This document shows, piece after piece, positions 10,265 to 18,373 of a stretch of DNA of 64,000 bases. The DNA lies in NCBI RefSeq assembly GCF_005887115.1, contig NZ_PNCJ01000005.1, positions 124,001 through 188,000 of the forward strand, read 5' to 3'. Numbering within the stretch: position 1 is the stretch's first letter; each line of letters begins with the position of its first letter. The stretch is from Pseudoalteromonas rubra. Its GTDB lineage: Bacteria; Pseudomonadota; Gammaproteobacteria; Enterobacterales; Alteromonadaceae. Made by a program: the position numbers and the translations under genes. The notes beneath the pieces were generated by a model. The model was not told where the DNA came from, made no database searches, and was given only the letters and a program-made list of their open reading frames with translations.

Positions 10265-10717
10265 TCGCATCACAAGTGGCACTTTTGCGTTATCAGGTAG
10301 CATCAGTGCCACTTTGTGGCCTTATCCGGCTTTGCGCCTGAGTCATATACTACCAAGCGACGCATGCTTCACGTTCCACTTGCTGGTATGGCAGTGTATT
10401 CAAGTAGATCCCGCATCAAGTGCGGATGACTGGTTGTGTTTGCTAGTTTGTGCGTTACTCGCTTAGTCCCCATGCACGATAAATGGCAGTTGTGTCTTAA
10501 GTAAGGCTTTATTGAACCTTTGGCAAATTCATATTTTCACTCAACTTTACTCACATCTCCGTCATTCCGGCCTCACCTTCGTCATCCAGGTCTCACCTTC
10601 GTCATCCCGGCCTTGAGCCGGGAACCACCGACAGCAAAACGGTGACTGACCGGAGCAAAGCTCCAAAACAAAAAACAAAAAACAAAAAAAACTAAAAATC
10701 ATAGACATACAACAAAC
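10265..10717. other. Intergenic region with REP-like repeats and an A-rich tract
   Basis: About 450 noncoding bases between phoD and the first ibpA unit. They hold the CGTCATCCCGG repeats (separate entry), then an A-rich run around 10665-10700. No gene is supported. Confidence 0.5.
10561..10623. repeat. Triple REP-like repeat
   Basis: Three imperfect copies of an approximately 20-base unit containing GTCATYCMGGYCT (10561, about 10581, 10601). The last copy forms a TCCCGGC/GCCGGGA hairpin (10605-10611 with 10617-10623). It resembles dispersed extragenic palindromes of related marine genomes. The likely role is neutral or transcript-end stabilising. Confidence 0.5.
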
Positions 10718-10741
10718 CTCAAACTTTTTTCAAAAAACTTC

Positions 10742-10770
10742 CTTGAAAAGCGTTTACCCCGGCCATAGAT
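10742..10770 (+). promoter_or_regulatory. Sigma-32-type heat-shock promoter of ibpA copy 1
   Basis: CTTGAAA (10742-10748) is followed by 14 bases and then CCATAGAT (10763-10770). This fits the RpoH consensus CTTGAAA-N11-16-CCCATNT. The same arrangement is conserved before copy 2. Confidence 0.75.
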
Positions 10771-10863
10771 AGGTTTGTGAGGACGCCGGAAGGGTCTCAA
10801 ACCAAACTAAGACTTTGTTTTAAAAGTCTTTATTGAAGTAATGTTAGAATTAAAAATCCGCTG

Positions 10864-10916
10864 TTTACTGGTTTATTGCAAAGAGTAAATGGCTTAATTA
10901 TCGCTTTATGAGGATA
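10864..10916 (+). promoter_or_regulatory. ROSE-like RNA thermometer before ibpA copy 1
   Basis: The ribosome site AGGATA (10911-10916) is complementary to TATCGCT (10899-10905) across a five-base loop, with one bulged G. The anti-SD contains TCGCT, matching the UYGCU signature of ROSE thermometers of small heat-shock genes. A second hairpin, TTTACT/AGTAAA (10864-10869 with 10884-10889), lies upstream. Heating would melt the imperfect helix and allow translation. Confidence 0.7.
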
Positions 10917-10921
10917 TGATT

Positions 10922-11371
10922 ATGCGTACAGTAGATTTATCACCCCTTTATCGTTCATTCATCGGCTTTGACCACCTGGCATCTATGATGGATGCGGCGC
11001 AGCGTAGCAGCGAGAAACAACCAAGCTATCCGCCATACAACATCGAAGCCTTAGCTGAAGATAAATACCAAATTACCATGGCGGTGGCCGGCTTTACGGA
11101 GCAGGAGTTGTCGCTTGAATCGGAAAATAACACGCTGACCGTCAAGGGCGAGAAGCAAAACAAAGAAGACAAAACCGACCGTAAGTTTATTCACCAGGGC
11201 ATTGCCGAGCGCAACTTTGAGCGCAAATTCCAGCTGGGCGACCACGTAAAAGTGATAGGCGCAGAGCTTGAGAACGGCTTGTTATTGATTGACCTGGAGC
11301 GCGAAGTACCGGAAGCGTTAAAGCCAAGAAAAATTGAGATTGGCACCGGTAAGTTGCTAGAGAGCAAATAA
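10922..11371 (+). CDS. ibpA: Small heat-shock protein IbpA, copy 1
   Basis: A 149-residue Hsp20/alpha-crystallin holdase that binds aggregating proteins in the cytoplasm. MRTVDLSPLYRSFIGFDHLA, YPPYNIEAL, the IAERNFERKFQL core and the C-terminal KIEI (IxI-type) motif match E. coli IbpA/B along the full length. The start is ATG 10922. The ATG six bases upstream is not conserved in copy 2, where the base change gives ATACGATT. Promoter, thermometer and terminator make it a self-contained heat-shock unit. Only the last few residues (KLLESK versus KLIEG) differ from copy 2. Confidence 0.95.
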   Translation: MRTVDLSPLYRSFIGFDHLASMMDAAQRSSEKQPSYPPYNIEALAEDKYQITMAVAGFTEQELSLESENNTLTVKGEKQNKEDKTDRKFIHQGIAERNFERKFQLGDHVKVIGAELENGLLLIDLEREVPEALKPRKIEIGTGKLLESK

Positions 11372-11417
11372 AACACTCACTCCCTTTTCCTTGTATTACA
11401 TTGTTGAATTCCCACTC

Positions 11418-11441
11418 GCCGCCCGCAAGGGCGGCTTTTTT
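11418..11441 (+). terminator. Terminator of ibpA copy 1
   Basis: GCCGCCC (11418-11424), loop GCAA, GGGCGGC (11429-11435), then six T's. Confidence 0.92.
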
Positions 11442-11545
11442 GTATGTTGTATCAGTAGCACCACACTCTGTAAGCATGTGTAACTGGCACACCGTGAAAT
11501 GTGTTCCATACTTGCTCTCGGAAACCATAATCCGGGAGGATAATT

Positions 11546-12793
11546 ATGCTGGACTCAACCCCACAAACCACCAAACAAGACACCACCTTTGTGCAAAGCT
11601 ATGGCATACACACGGGCTTTGTACCACGCTCTCAACTGATAAAGAAAAACTGGATGCTTGCAGGCGATGACTATGCCAAATTGCAGGGACACTGGCACGA
11701 TAACGCGCTTACTGCCATTTATGGCAACTATTTTGTGGTAGAAAAAATTAACGGCGTTGAGGTTAGCGATGCCCAGGCACTGGCTACACTTGAGGAGTTG
11801 AGCCGGGTAACACTGGCGCAGCAAATTGGCCCGCAGTATAGCAATAACATCAGCTTTTTTGCCTCTGACCGCAGTGTCGGCTGGGAATACCCCATACTCA
11901 CCCCAGCACAGGCCAAAGAGATCAGCACCAGCCTGGATGTAATAGCCTACAACAAGGTACTGCGCTATGCGTTTGCCTCAGCTTATGCGTACAGTCTGGA
12001 ACCCGGTGGCACCTTTGCTTACAATGATGAACCGCTATACCAGAAGTTAATGCTTACCAATGGTAAACTCGAGATCATAGATACATTACTGAATGTAGAC
12101 GGCGTCTATGCCTTTGCCGTTAAAGTACCCGCCATTGCCTCTGAAGGCCTAGAAGAAGAAGTGATCATTGCCTACAAGGGCACCAACCCCTTTAACACCG
12201 GCGACCTGTACGAAGACGTTAAACTGTTTTTTGCCAACCTGGCCGAAACCGACATCGCCTGGCAGCGCACCGCCTTTGAATTTTGCCAGCGCATTTTGGA
12301 ACAATATCCAGCCAATCAGGCATCTGTTGCGCCTGGTTATCAGGTACCCGAAGCGTCAACCAGCCACAATGTAGTTTTAACTGGCCACAGCCTGGGCGGT
12401 TATACGGCAGTCGACTCCGGCGTGCGCACTGGCATTCAGACCCGGGTTTTTGCTTCCCCCGGCACTAAGATCATCGACACTTACGCCCGTTATTTCGCCA
12501 ACACCATGCGTCTGCGTAATGTGATCAACTTCCGCACCGACTATGACCCCATTTCGTCCTCAGCGCTGCGCCACGATGAAAACGAAGTCGAATTCCCGGC
12601 TTTCCCGGGCAACAACCTGTTTGTGAATCATTCGCTGGAAAATATGATCAAGGAGCGTCTGATCCCGCTCTACCACAACTGGCAAGACCCAACAGCTCGC
12701 CCAAGCCAGCTATTCATCACCCCGGACGCCAGCACAGGCGCAGGCCTAAAATCCCGCACAAATGTTTGGGGGTCCACTACAAAAGGCGATTAA
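11546..12793 (+). CDS. Lipase-like alpha/beta hydrolase
   Basis: A 415-residue protein with the nucleophile-elbow motif TGHSLGGYTA in its C-terminal half, typical of class 3 lipases and related serine hydrolases. A later DYDP and an NHS could supply the Asp and His of the triad. No signal peptide is visible, so it is cytoplasmic or exported by another route. GGGAGGA precedes the ATG at 11546. It sits between the two ibpA copies, on the same strand, with its own terminator. Substrate is unknown; phospholipase or polyester hydrolase activity is possible. Confidence 0.75.
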   Translation: MLDSTPQTTKQDTTFVQSYGIHTGFVPRSQLIKKNWMLAGDDYAKLQGHWHDNALTAIYGNYFVVEKINGVEVSDAQALATLEELSRVTLAQQIGPQYSNNISFFASDRSVGWEYPILTPAQAKEISTSLDVIAYNKVLRYAFASAYAYSLEPGGTFAYNDEPLYQKLMLTNGKLEIIDTLLNVDGVYAFAVKVPAIASEGLEEEVIIAYKGTNPFNTGDLYEDVKLFFANLAETDIAWQRTAFEFCQRILEQYPANQASVAPGYQVPEASTSHNVVLTGHSLGGYTAVDSGVRTGIQTRVFASPGTKIIDTYARYFANTMRLRNVINFRTDYDPISSSALRHDENEVEFPAFPGNNLFVNHSLENMIKERLIPLYHNWQDPTARPSQLFITPDASTGAGLKSRTNVWGSTTKGD

Positions 12794-12805
12794 GTATCGC
12801 CTTTT
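12781..12805 (+). terminator. Hairpin at the stop codon of the lipase-like gene
   Basis: AAAAGGCGAT (12781-12790) and ATCGCCTTTT (12796-12805) form a perfect 10-bp stem, with the TAA stop in the loop. A similar stem with the same loop, CGACGAT/ATCGTCG, recurs at 12884-12902. Confidence 0.7.
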
Positions 12806-13191
12806 GTCAGTGGACGCGAGCCCCGGACGGGCGAGCCGGACCTGCACTACAAGGACGTACTTTACTCATAACCTACCCTAAACCGACGATTAAGTATCGT
12901 CGCAGGCTCGGCGTCCCCGCTTGAGGAGATGAGCGCATGGACCTACATGGACGTAGGGAAGTAGAACAATGCAGGAGCATATTGTCGAGATGCGCGATGG
13001 ACGCAACTACAGGGACGTACTTCACGCCTGCACCAACCCTAAGCATTCGCGTTGCTTTTAATCAGACCCCGGCTCGCTGACCGGGGTGACGGTGTGTGTA
13101 TCTCGAGCACAAATGGGCGCAACTCAGGTGTTGCATGTCCAGTTCAAAGCTAAAAAACAAAACCAATTAAAATCAGATAGATAGGAGAGAT
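12806..13191. other. Noncoding intergenic repeat block
   Basis: GC-richer noncoding sequence with short degenerate repeats. A GGACGTAC/GGACGTAG motif recurs (about 12853, 12949, 13013), each preceded by ACAAG, ACAT or ACAGG. There is also a second GATTAAGTATCG hairpin. No ribosome site or coding frame is evident. It looks like an extragenic repeat family rather than a gene. Confidence 0.5.
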
Positions 13192-13215
13192 CTCAAACTT
13201 TTTTCAAAAAACTTC

Positions 13216-13244
13216 CTTGAAAAGCGTTTACCCCGGCCATAGAT
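13216..13244 (+). promoter_or_regulatory. Sigma-32-type promoter of ibpA copy 2
   Basis: CTTGAAA (13216-13222), 14-base spacer, CCATAGAT (13237-13244), identical to copy 1. Confidence 0.75.
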
Positions 13245-13337
13245 AGGTTTGTGAGGACGCCGGAAGGGTCTCAAACCAAACTAAGACTTTGTTTTAAAAG
13301 TCTTTATTTAAGTAACATTAGAATTAAAAACCCGCTG

Positions 13338-13390
13338 TTTACTGGTTTATTGCAAAGAGTAAATGGCTTAATTATCGCTTTATGAGGATA
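13338..13390 (+). promoter_or_regulatory. ROSE-like RNA thermometer before ibpA copy 2
   Basis: TATCGCT (13373-13379) pairs with the ribosome site AGGATA (13385-13390) with a bulged G, as in copy 1. The nearby A-to-C-type change at 13391 falls outside the helix, so the structure is preserved while flanking bases vary. Confidence 0.7.
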
Positions 13391-13395
13391 CGATT

Positions 13396-13842
13396 ATGCG
13401 TACAGTAGATTTATCACCCCTTTACCGTTCATTCATCGGCTTTGACCACCTGGCATCTATGATGGATGCGGCGCAGCGTAGCAGCGAGAAACAACCAAGC
13501 TACCCGCCATACAACATCGAAGCGTTAGCTGAAGACAAGTACCAAATTACCATGGCGGTGGCCGGCTTTACGGAGCAGGAGCTATCGCTTGAGTCGGAAA
13601 ATAACACGCTGACCGTTAAAGGCGAGAAGCAAAACAAAGAAGACAAAACCGACCGTAAGTTTATTCACCAGGGCATTGCCGAGCGCAACTTTGAGCGCAA
13701 ATTCCAGCTGGGCGACCACGTCAAAGTGATTGGCGCAGAGCTTGAGAATGGCTTGTTACTGATTGACCTGGAGCGCGAAGTACCGGAAGCGTTAAAGCCA
13801 AGAAAAATTGAGATTGGCACCGGAAAACTAATTGAAGGCTAA
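13396..13842 (+). CDS. ibpA: Small heat-shock protein IbpA, copy 2
   Basis: A 148-residue Hsp20 holdase, identical to copy 1 except for the final residues (KLIEG instead of KLLESK). The ATG at 13396 is the only plausible start because the upstream ATG of copy 1 is absent. Two almost identical proteins would co-assemble and effectively double the dosage during heat shock. Confidence 0.95.
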   Translation: MRTVDLSPLYRSFIGFDHLASMMDAAQRSSEKQPSYPPYNIEALAEDKYQITMAVAGFTEQELSLESENNTLTVKGEKQNKEDKTDRKFIHQGIAERNFERKFQLGDHVKVIGAELENGLLLIDLEREVPEALKPRKIEIGTGKLIEG

Positions 13843-13904
13843 CACCTGAAGAGTAGTAATTACTCACCCTTTTTTCCTTGTATTACATTGTTAATTTCCC
13901 ATCA

Positions 13905-13928
13905 GCCGCCCGAGAGGGCGGCTTTTTT
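13905..13928 (+). terminator. Terminator of ibpA copy 2
   Basis: GCCGCCC (13905-13911), loop GAGA, GGGCGGC (13916-13922), then six T's. Confidence 0.92.
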
Positions 13929-14147
13929 GTGTCTGCTAATTACGCGACACTTCGAGTATAACTGCCTATAAATACGGTAAATTCATACTATAAAACGCAT
14001 GCCACGGCGTCTTTTCGCTGCTATTTTGATGTAGAACATGGTCAGCGACGATCCACAGAACTTAGATTGATTTTTGCGTAGGGAGTTGTGATGCTGGCGA
14101 CCACTAAGGTAAAGCTGTAAGCCATTGAACGTGAAGAAGGAGGTGCA

Positions 14148-15872
14148 ATGCTCGACCTAAGTTTTATCCATCTGTCGGCTTTTTATGAGCTCACTGCGCT
14201 GGTGGTATTGGCCGCCACGTTGGGGTTTATTGGCGTGTTACTTCGCCAGCCCATGATTGTGAGCTTTATTGCCGTGGGGGTGGTTGCCGGGCCTTCGGCT
14301 TTAAACATCGTTCAGTCTCATGAACACATTGAGCTGCTGGCCGAACTGGGCATTGCAGTATTGTTATTCCTGGTAGGCCTTAAGCTCGATCTGAAACTCA
14401 TTCGTACACTTGGGCCGGTGGCACTGGCTACCGGGCTGGGGCAGGTTGCATTTACCTCCGCCATTGGCTTTTTACTCGGTAAAATGCTGGGGCTGGATAC
14501 CGTTACCTCCTTGTATGTTGCCGTTGCGCTGACCTTTTCCAGTACTATTATTATCGTCAAACTGCTGTCGGATAAACGCGAAGTAGACTCTCTCCATGGG
14601 CGTATCGCCGTGGGCTTTTTGATAGTCCAGGACTTAGTGGTGGTGCTGGCGATGATGGTGCTCTCAGCCCTGGGCATAGGCGCACAGTCGGGTGGCACAC
14701 ACTCGGCGCTGGCGCAAATAGGCAGCGTAATGCTGTATGGGTTGATCATGCTTGCGTTCGTGCTGGTGTTTATCCGTTATATGGCCACTCCACTGGTCAG
14801 CCGCATCGCCCGCTCTAAGGAATTATTGATCACCTTTGCCATCGGCTGGGCGACGTTACTGGCGGCAATTGGCAGCCAGCTGGGCTTTAGTAAAGAGCTG
14901 GGCGGCTTGCTGGCAGGAATATCTTTGGCATCTACTCCATTCAGAGAGGCCATTGTTGCGCGCCTTGCCTCGCTGCGCGACTTTCTGCTGCTGTTTTTCT
15001 TTATTGCCTTGGGCACCCAACTGGATCTGAGCCTACTTGGCTCTCAGGTGTTCCCGGCGCTGATATTGTCGCTGTTTGTACTCATTGGTAACCCTATCAT
15101 TGTGATGGTGATCATGGGGCTGATGGGCTATCGCAAACGCACCGGCTTTCTGGCCGGGTTAACCGTGGCGCAGATCAGTGAGTTTTCTCTTATTTTGATG
15201 GCCATGGGATTGACGCTTGGCCATGTTTCGGCCGACTCTCTGGGGCTGGTCACGCTGGTGGGACTTATTACCATTGCCATGTCGGTGTATATGATCACTT
15301 ACTCTCATGGATTGTATAACAAGCTGGAGCGCTGGCTGGGCGTGTTTGAGCGCGAAAAACCATTCCGAGAAGAAACGCTCGAAAGCCAGCCATCATCAGA
15401 GCAAGCCTATGATGTGATCCTGTTTGGGCTTGGCCGCTACGGCAAGGCGCTGGCCCACTACCTGCAAAAAGAAGGCTTCAAGTTGCTGGCAGTAGACTTT
15501 AACCCCGACGAAGTCAGGCGCTGGCGTAACGACGGCCACTTAGTGATGTATGGCGATGCCAGCGATCCGGCGTTTGTGAACGACCTGCCGCTGCAGGGCG
15601 TAAAGTGGGTGGTGTCGGCCATGCCACAGCATGATTTGGGCGTAACCCATGAAGATCCGCGCCTGGCACTGATAGACGGCCTGAAACAACAACACTATAG
15701 CGGCGGCATTGCCATTTCTACCCAGCACCAGCACGACCAGCCACTGCTGGAAGAAAAAGGCGCTACACTGGTACTGATGCCATTTCATGATGCCGCCGAG
15801 CGGGCGGTAGAGCGGGTAAAGGCGGCAACACCAGCCAGCGCCCAGTTAGAGGTAAATAATGAGACGATTTAA
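14148..15872 (+). CDS. KefB/CPA2-type cation:proton antiporter with RCK domain
   Basis: A 574-residue inner-membrane transporter. Residues about 1-390 form roughly 12 hydrophobic segments of the Na+/H+ exchanger fold, with LAELGIAVLLFLVGLKLD and the GFLIVQDLVVVLAMM motif typical of CPA2 proteins. Residues about 415-560 are a TrkA-N/RCK domain with a nucleotide-binding start DVILFGLGRYGKALAHYL. It probably moves K+ or Na+ against protons under ligand control. GAAGGAGG precedes ATG 14148. It overlaps the next gene by 14 bases, indicating an operon. Confidence 0.88.
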   Translation: MLDLSFIHLSAFYELTALVVLAATLGFIGVLLRQPMIVSFIAVGVVAGPSALNIVQSHEHIELLAELGIAVLLFLVGLKLDLKLIRTLGPVALATGLGQVAFTSAIGFLLGKMLGLDTVTSLYVAVALTFSSTIIIVKLLSDKREVDSLHGRIAVGFLIVQDLVVVLAMMVLSALGIGAQSGGTHSALAQIGSVMLYGLIMLAFVLVFIRYMATPLVSRIARSKELLITFAIGWATLLAAIGSQLGFSKELGGLLAGISLASTPFREAIVARLASLRDFLLLFFFIALGTQLDLSLLGSQVFPALILSLFVLIGNPIIVMVIMGLMGYRKRTGFLAGLTVAQISEFSLILMAMGLTLGHVSADSLGLVTLVGLITIAMSVYMITYSHGLYNKLERWLGVFEREKPFREETLESQPSSEQAYDVILFGLGRYGKALAHYLQKEGFKLLAVDFNPDEVRRWRNDGHLVMYGDASDPAFVNDLPLQGVKWVVSAMPQHDLGVTHEDPRLALIDGLKQQHYSGGIAISTQHQHDQPLLEEKGATLVLMPFHDAAERAVERVKAATPASAQLEVNNETI

Positions 15873-16836
15873 CAAGATATTATGTGTGGTGGACCCGGAA
15901 GCAACCATGGACACCGCTGTGGTGCAAACCCTCAAGCTGGCGCGCGATAACCAGGCCGACGTTACCTTTATCTCGGTATTAAAGGAGGCCAAGCACTGGC
16001 GCGCCTTCTTTACCAGCAAAGAAGAGTACGCCAGCCAGCTAGAAGAGCTGATCGCCAATAAGCGGGCCGCCATTGAAGCCAAGATCAAAGCGCTGGACTC
16101 AAACCAGGATCCCGCCATCATAGTGTGCACCGGGATCGGCTTTATTGAGATCATCAAGCGCGCGGTGGATGATCAGTACGACCTGGTGGTCAAATGCGCC
16201 GAAGACGCAGACTGGATGGATCGCATGCTGGGCAGTGAAGACATGCACTTACTACGTAAATGCCCCTGTCCGGTGCTGATGCTTAAACCCGGCCAGCTCG
16301 ATGCCTTTGGTAAAATTCTGGCTACGGTCGACGTGAACGACAGCTTCAGAGAGCTGGATGATGAACAGGTGCAGGACAAACTCAATCAGGCCGTGATGGA
16401 GTACAGCGTATCGTTAAGCCTGCCTGAGCTGTCTGAGCTGCATGTGGGCAGCGCCTGGGATGCTTATGCCGAAGACTGGCTGCGCTACGGCACCTTTGCA
16501 CATCAGTCGGACGAACAGGTGGATGACTATGTAGAGCAGGGGCGCAGAGACTGTGCCACTAAGCTGGCCCGGCTGGTGACAAAAATGGACGCACTGTTTG
16601 ACAAGTCAGCCGTTCAGTACCTTCAACCCAAACTACACCAGGTCAAAGGCAAAGCCAGCAAAGAGATCCCCCTGCTGGCCCAAAAACACCAGATTGACTT
16701 AATCGTGATGGGCACCGTAGGGCGTGTCGGTATTCCGGGTTTGATAATCGGCAACACCGCCGAGTCCATTCTGGAACAAACCCAGTGCTCGGTACTGGCC
16801 ATTAAACCTAAAGGTTTCCAGACCCCAATTAAATAA
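15859..16836 (+). CDS. Tandem universal stress protein
   Basis: A 325-residue protein with two UspA-like domains. The second ends in DLIVMGTVGRVGIPGLIIGNTAESIL, the ATP-binding G-x2-G-x9-G-(S/T)-type loop. The first has CPCPVLMLKPG, the usual strand after the nucleotide site. It overlaps the antiporter by 14 bases and is probably translated with it. UspE-like two-domain proteins act in stress survival; the fusion in one operon with a KefB-type antiporter suggests regulation of ion homeostasis, which is inference. Confidence 0.85.
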   Translation: MRRFNKILCVVDPEATMDTAVVQTLKLARDNQADVTFISVLKEAKHWRAFFTSKEEYASQLEELIANKRAAIEAKIKALDSNQDPAIIVCTGIGFIEIIKRAVDDQYDLVVKCAEDADWMDRMLGSEDMHLLRKCPCPVLMLKPGQLDAFGKILATVDVNDSFRELDDEQVQDKLNQAVMEYSVSLSLPELSELHVGSAWDAYAEDWLRYGTFAHQSDEQVDDYVEQGRRDCATKLARLVTKMDALFDKSAVQYLQPKLHQVKGKASKEIPLLAQKHQIDLIVMGTVGRVGIPGLIIGNTAESILEQTQCSVLAIKPKGFQTPIK

Positions 16837-16855
16837 CCCGCGAGGGTGACCCACA

Positions 16856-16889
16856 GGTCCACCCACTGACGAGTCGGTGGACCATTTTT
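16856..16889 (+). terminator. Terminator of the antiporter-Usp operon
   Basis: GGTCCACC (16856-16863) pairs with GGTGGACC (16876-16883), followed by ATTTTT. Confidence 0.85.
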
Positions 16890-17060
16890 CCGTATCACTT
16901 TTCACTTCGCTAACACCAATACTGATTTAGGGCTTTCTCCCTCGTACAAACATCCGGCACTCACTGGGTAAAATCCATCCCATTGTCAGCCATCATAAAA
17001 TACCGTTTAATAAGGGCATAAAGCCCCATACCAGACTTTTGCGGGGTTAAGCAGTTTAAA

Positions 17061-17474
17061 AGGAATCCAAGAGCTGCGAACTTACTTCAAAGATCTTAAA
17101 AAAGAGGTCGATAAATTTGTTGGCAAGAAACCGAACCTGAAAAATTACAAACGCTTGCCTGGCTGCTCGGCCCATTGCCCTACCTGCTAAAAGACGCCCA
17201 TTATAAGGATGAGCAGGAACACAGAGTAATCGTCACGCATCTGGACTATGGTGCAAAAGAAATTAAGAGCGAAGACCCCGACTTTGCCAACGGCACTGCG
17301 CCACGCTTATATCTGGAACTACACAGAGACGATCATCTGGCGCCGATTGAGTACGTGACGCTCGGCCCCAAAGCGCCCAACAAAGAGATGATGGCACCGT
17401 ACTGGCGCCACCAATTAGCCAGTAAATTTTCTACAAAGCTGGATATTCACCCCTCGCGCTGCGCTTATAAATAG
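17061..17474 (+). pseudogene. Frameshifted remnant resembling a DUF2971 protein
   Basis: The first frame reads GIQELRTYFKDLKKEVDKFV and continues to NYKRLPGCSAHCPTC before a stop near 17190. The protein evidently continues in another frame as AWLLGPLPYLLKDAHYKDEQEHRVIVTH and ends LASKFSTKLDIHPSRCAYK at 17474. A shift around 17157-17162 explains both. The KD-x-x-Y-x-x-EQEHRVI stretch resembles the C-terminal part of DUF2971 proteins. The N-terminal part is missing. A real gene may start at ATG 17175 (99 residues), but a decayed fragment is more likely. It overlaps the end of the opposing DUF2063 gene. Confidence 0.6.
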
Positions 17475-18373
17475 TGCGAGGCATCTTCGGTGTTTGTAGT
17501 CGGGCGTTTGGCACGTTCGACCACCAGCAAACCACAAGCGACGGCGGCAGGTAGCCACATGGCCAGCCGGGCTCTGAGTAGCGCGGGTTCCATGCCCTGA
17601 CGGCGGGCGCTGTGCATGAGTGCCTGTTCAAACGACATCGCCTGACCACAATGACTGAGTAAATCCGCCTGCCAGTGGGTGAGCGGCTGGGTGATCAGCC
17701 GGTAGTTTTGCCGGGTCAGGGCGATATAGCGGGTTTCTCTGCCAGGCAGAGTGTGCGGCTGAGCATTTTCTAACTGCTCAACCAGGGGCAGCAAATCATA
17801 ATCACTGACCAGCAAACGCAGGCACGGTGGCACCACCAGATTGAGCGAAGCGCCGCCGCCCAGCAGTTCAAATTCATTCAATACCAATTCGGCTGGGGGG
17901 GTGTTTTCCAGTCCTTCGGCCAGCAGCACCTCCGCTTTGGCACGCTCGAACCGGGCCAGCTCCACGGGCACATCGAACATAGCGCGCTGTTTGTCGTCGA
18001 ACTCCCCCTGCGGCCGGGTATTAGCCAGAAAACTGACAAACGATTTACCCAGCGTATGCAAAGTGAATGACCGCGACGGTAAGGTCACGATATACGCCTT
18101 GGCAAACACCTCAAAGACGTCATCGCCCATAAAAGCGCAGAGCAGGGCAAATTCCCCTTTAAGGCACTCTACCAGTCGCATAACGTAGCCAGCGGCATAG
18201 ATATCCACCCGACGCTCGGCAGGCAACTGTGGGGTCGATTTAACACACTGTTCAAGTGTCAGGCCATCACGCTGACCTGCTGTGAGCAACTTTTCGGGTA
18301 AGTCGCCACGAGAAATTAAAACGTGAGACAACCAGTGCTGCAATTGGCTGAGTTGTGGGGTTGAGTACGTCAT
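17465..18373 (-). CDS. DUF2063 (HvfC/BufC-like) MNIO partner protein
   Basis: A 302-residue protein with an N-terminal DUF2063 helical domain. AERRVDIYAAGYVMRLVECL, then a long helix and FTLHTLGKSFVSFLANT match the putative DNA-binding/partner domain that accompanies DUF692 enzymes. In characterised MNIO systems this partner recruits the precursor peptide to the enzyme. Its ATG overlaps the DUF692 stop by four bases (ATGA), so translation is coupled. It is the last gene of a three-gene operon. Confidence 0.85.
   Translation of the reverse strand: MTYSTPQLSQLQHWLSHVLISRGDLPEKLLTAGQRDGLTLEQCVKSTPQLPAERRVDIYAAGYVMRLVECLKGEFALLCAFMGDDVFEVFAKAYIVTLPSRSFTLHTLGKSFVSFLANTRPQGEFDDKQRAMFDVPVELARFERAKAEVLLAEGLENTPPAELVLNEFELLGGGASLNLVVPPCLRLLVSDYDLLPLVEQLENAQPHTLPGRETRYIALTRQNYRLITQPLTHWQADLLSHCGQAMSFEQALMHSARRQGMEPALLRARLAMWLPAAVACGLLVVERAKRPTTNTEDASHYL

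Larger units (their letters stand above)
10718..11441 (+). repeat. Direct repeat copy 1 (promoter-thermometer-ibpA-terminator)
   Basis: This segment recurs at 13192-13928, offset by 2474 bases through the promoter and coding region. Identity is near-complete from CTCAAACTTTTTTC through most of the ibpA frame, then falls past the stop codons, although both copies keep a GCCGCCC terminator. Recombination between the copies would delete or amplify the lipase-like gene between them. Confidence 0.9.
13192..13928 (+). repeat. Direct repeat copy 2 (promoter-thermometer-ibpA-terminator)
   Basis: Second copy of the 10718-11441 unit. Differences are mostly synonymous third-position changes in the gene, indicating a fairly recent duplication or ongoing gene conversion. 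Confidence 0.9.
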
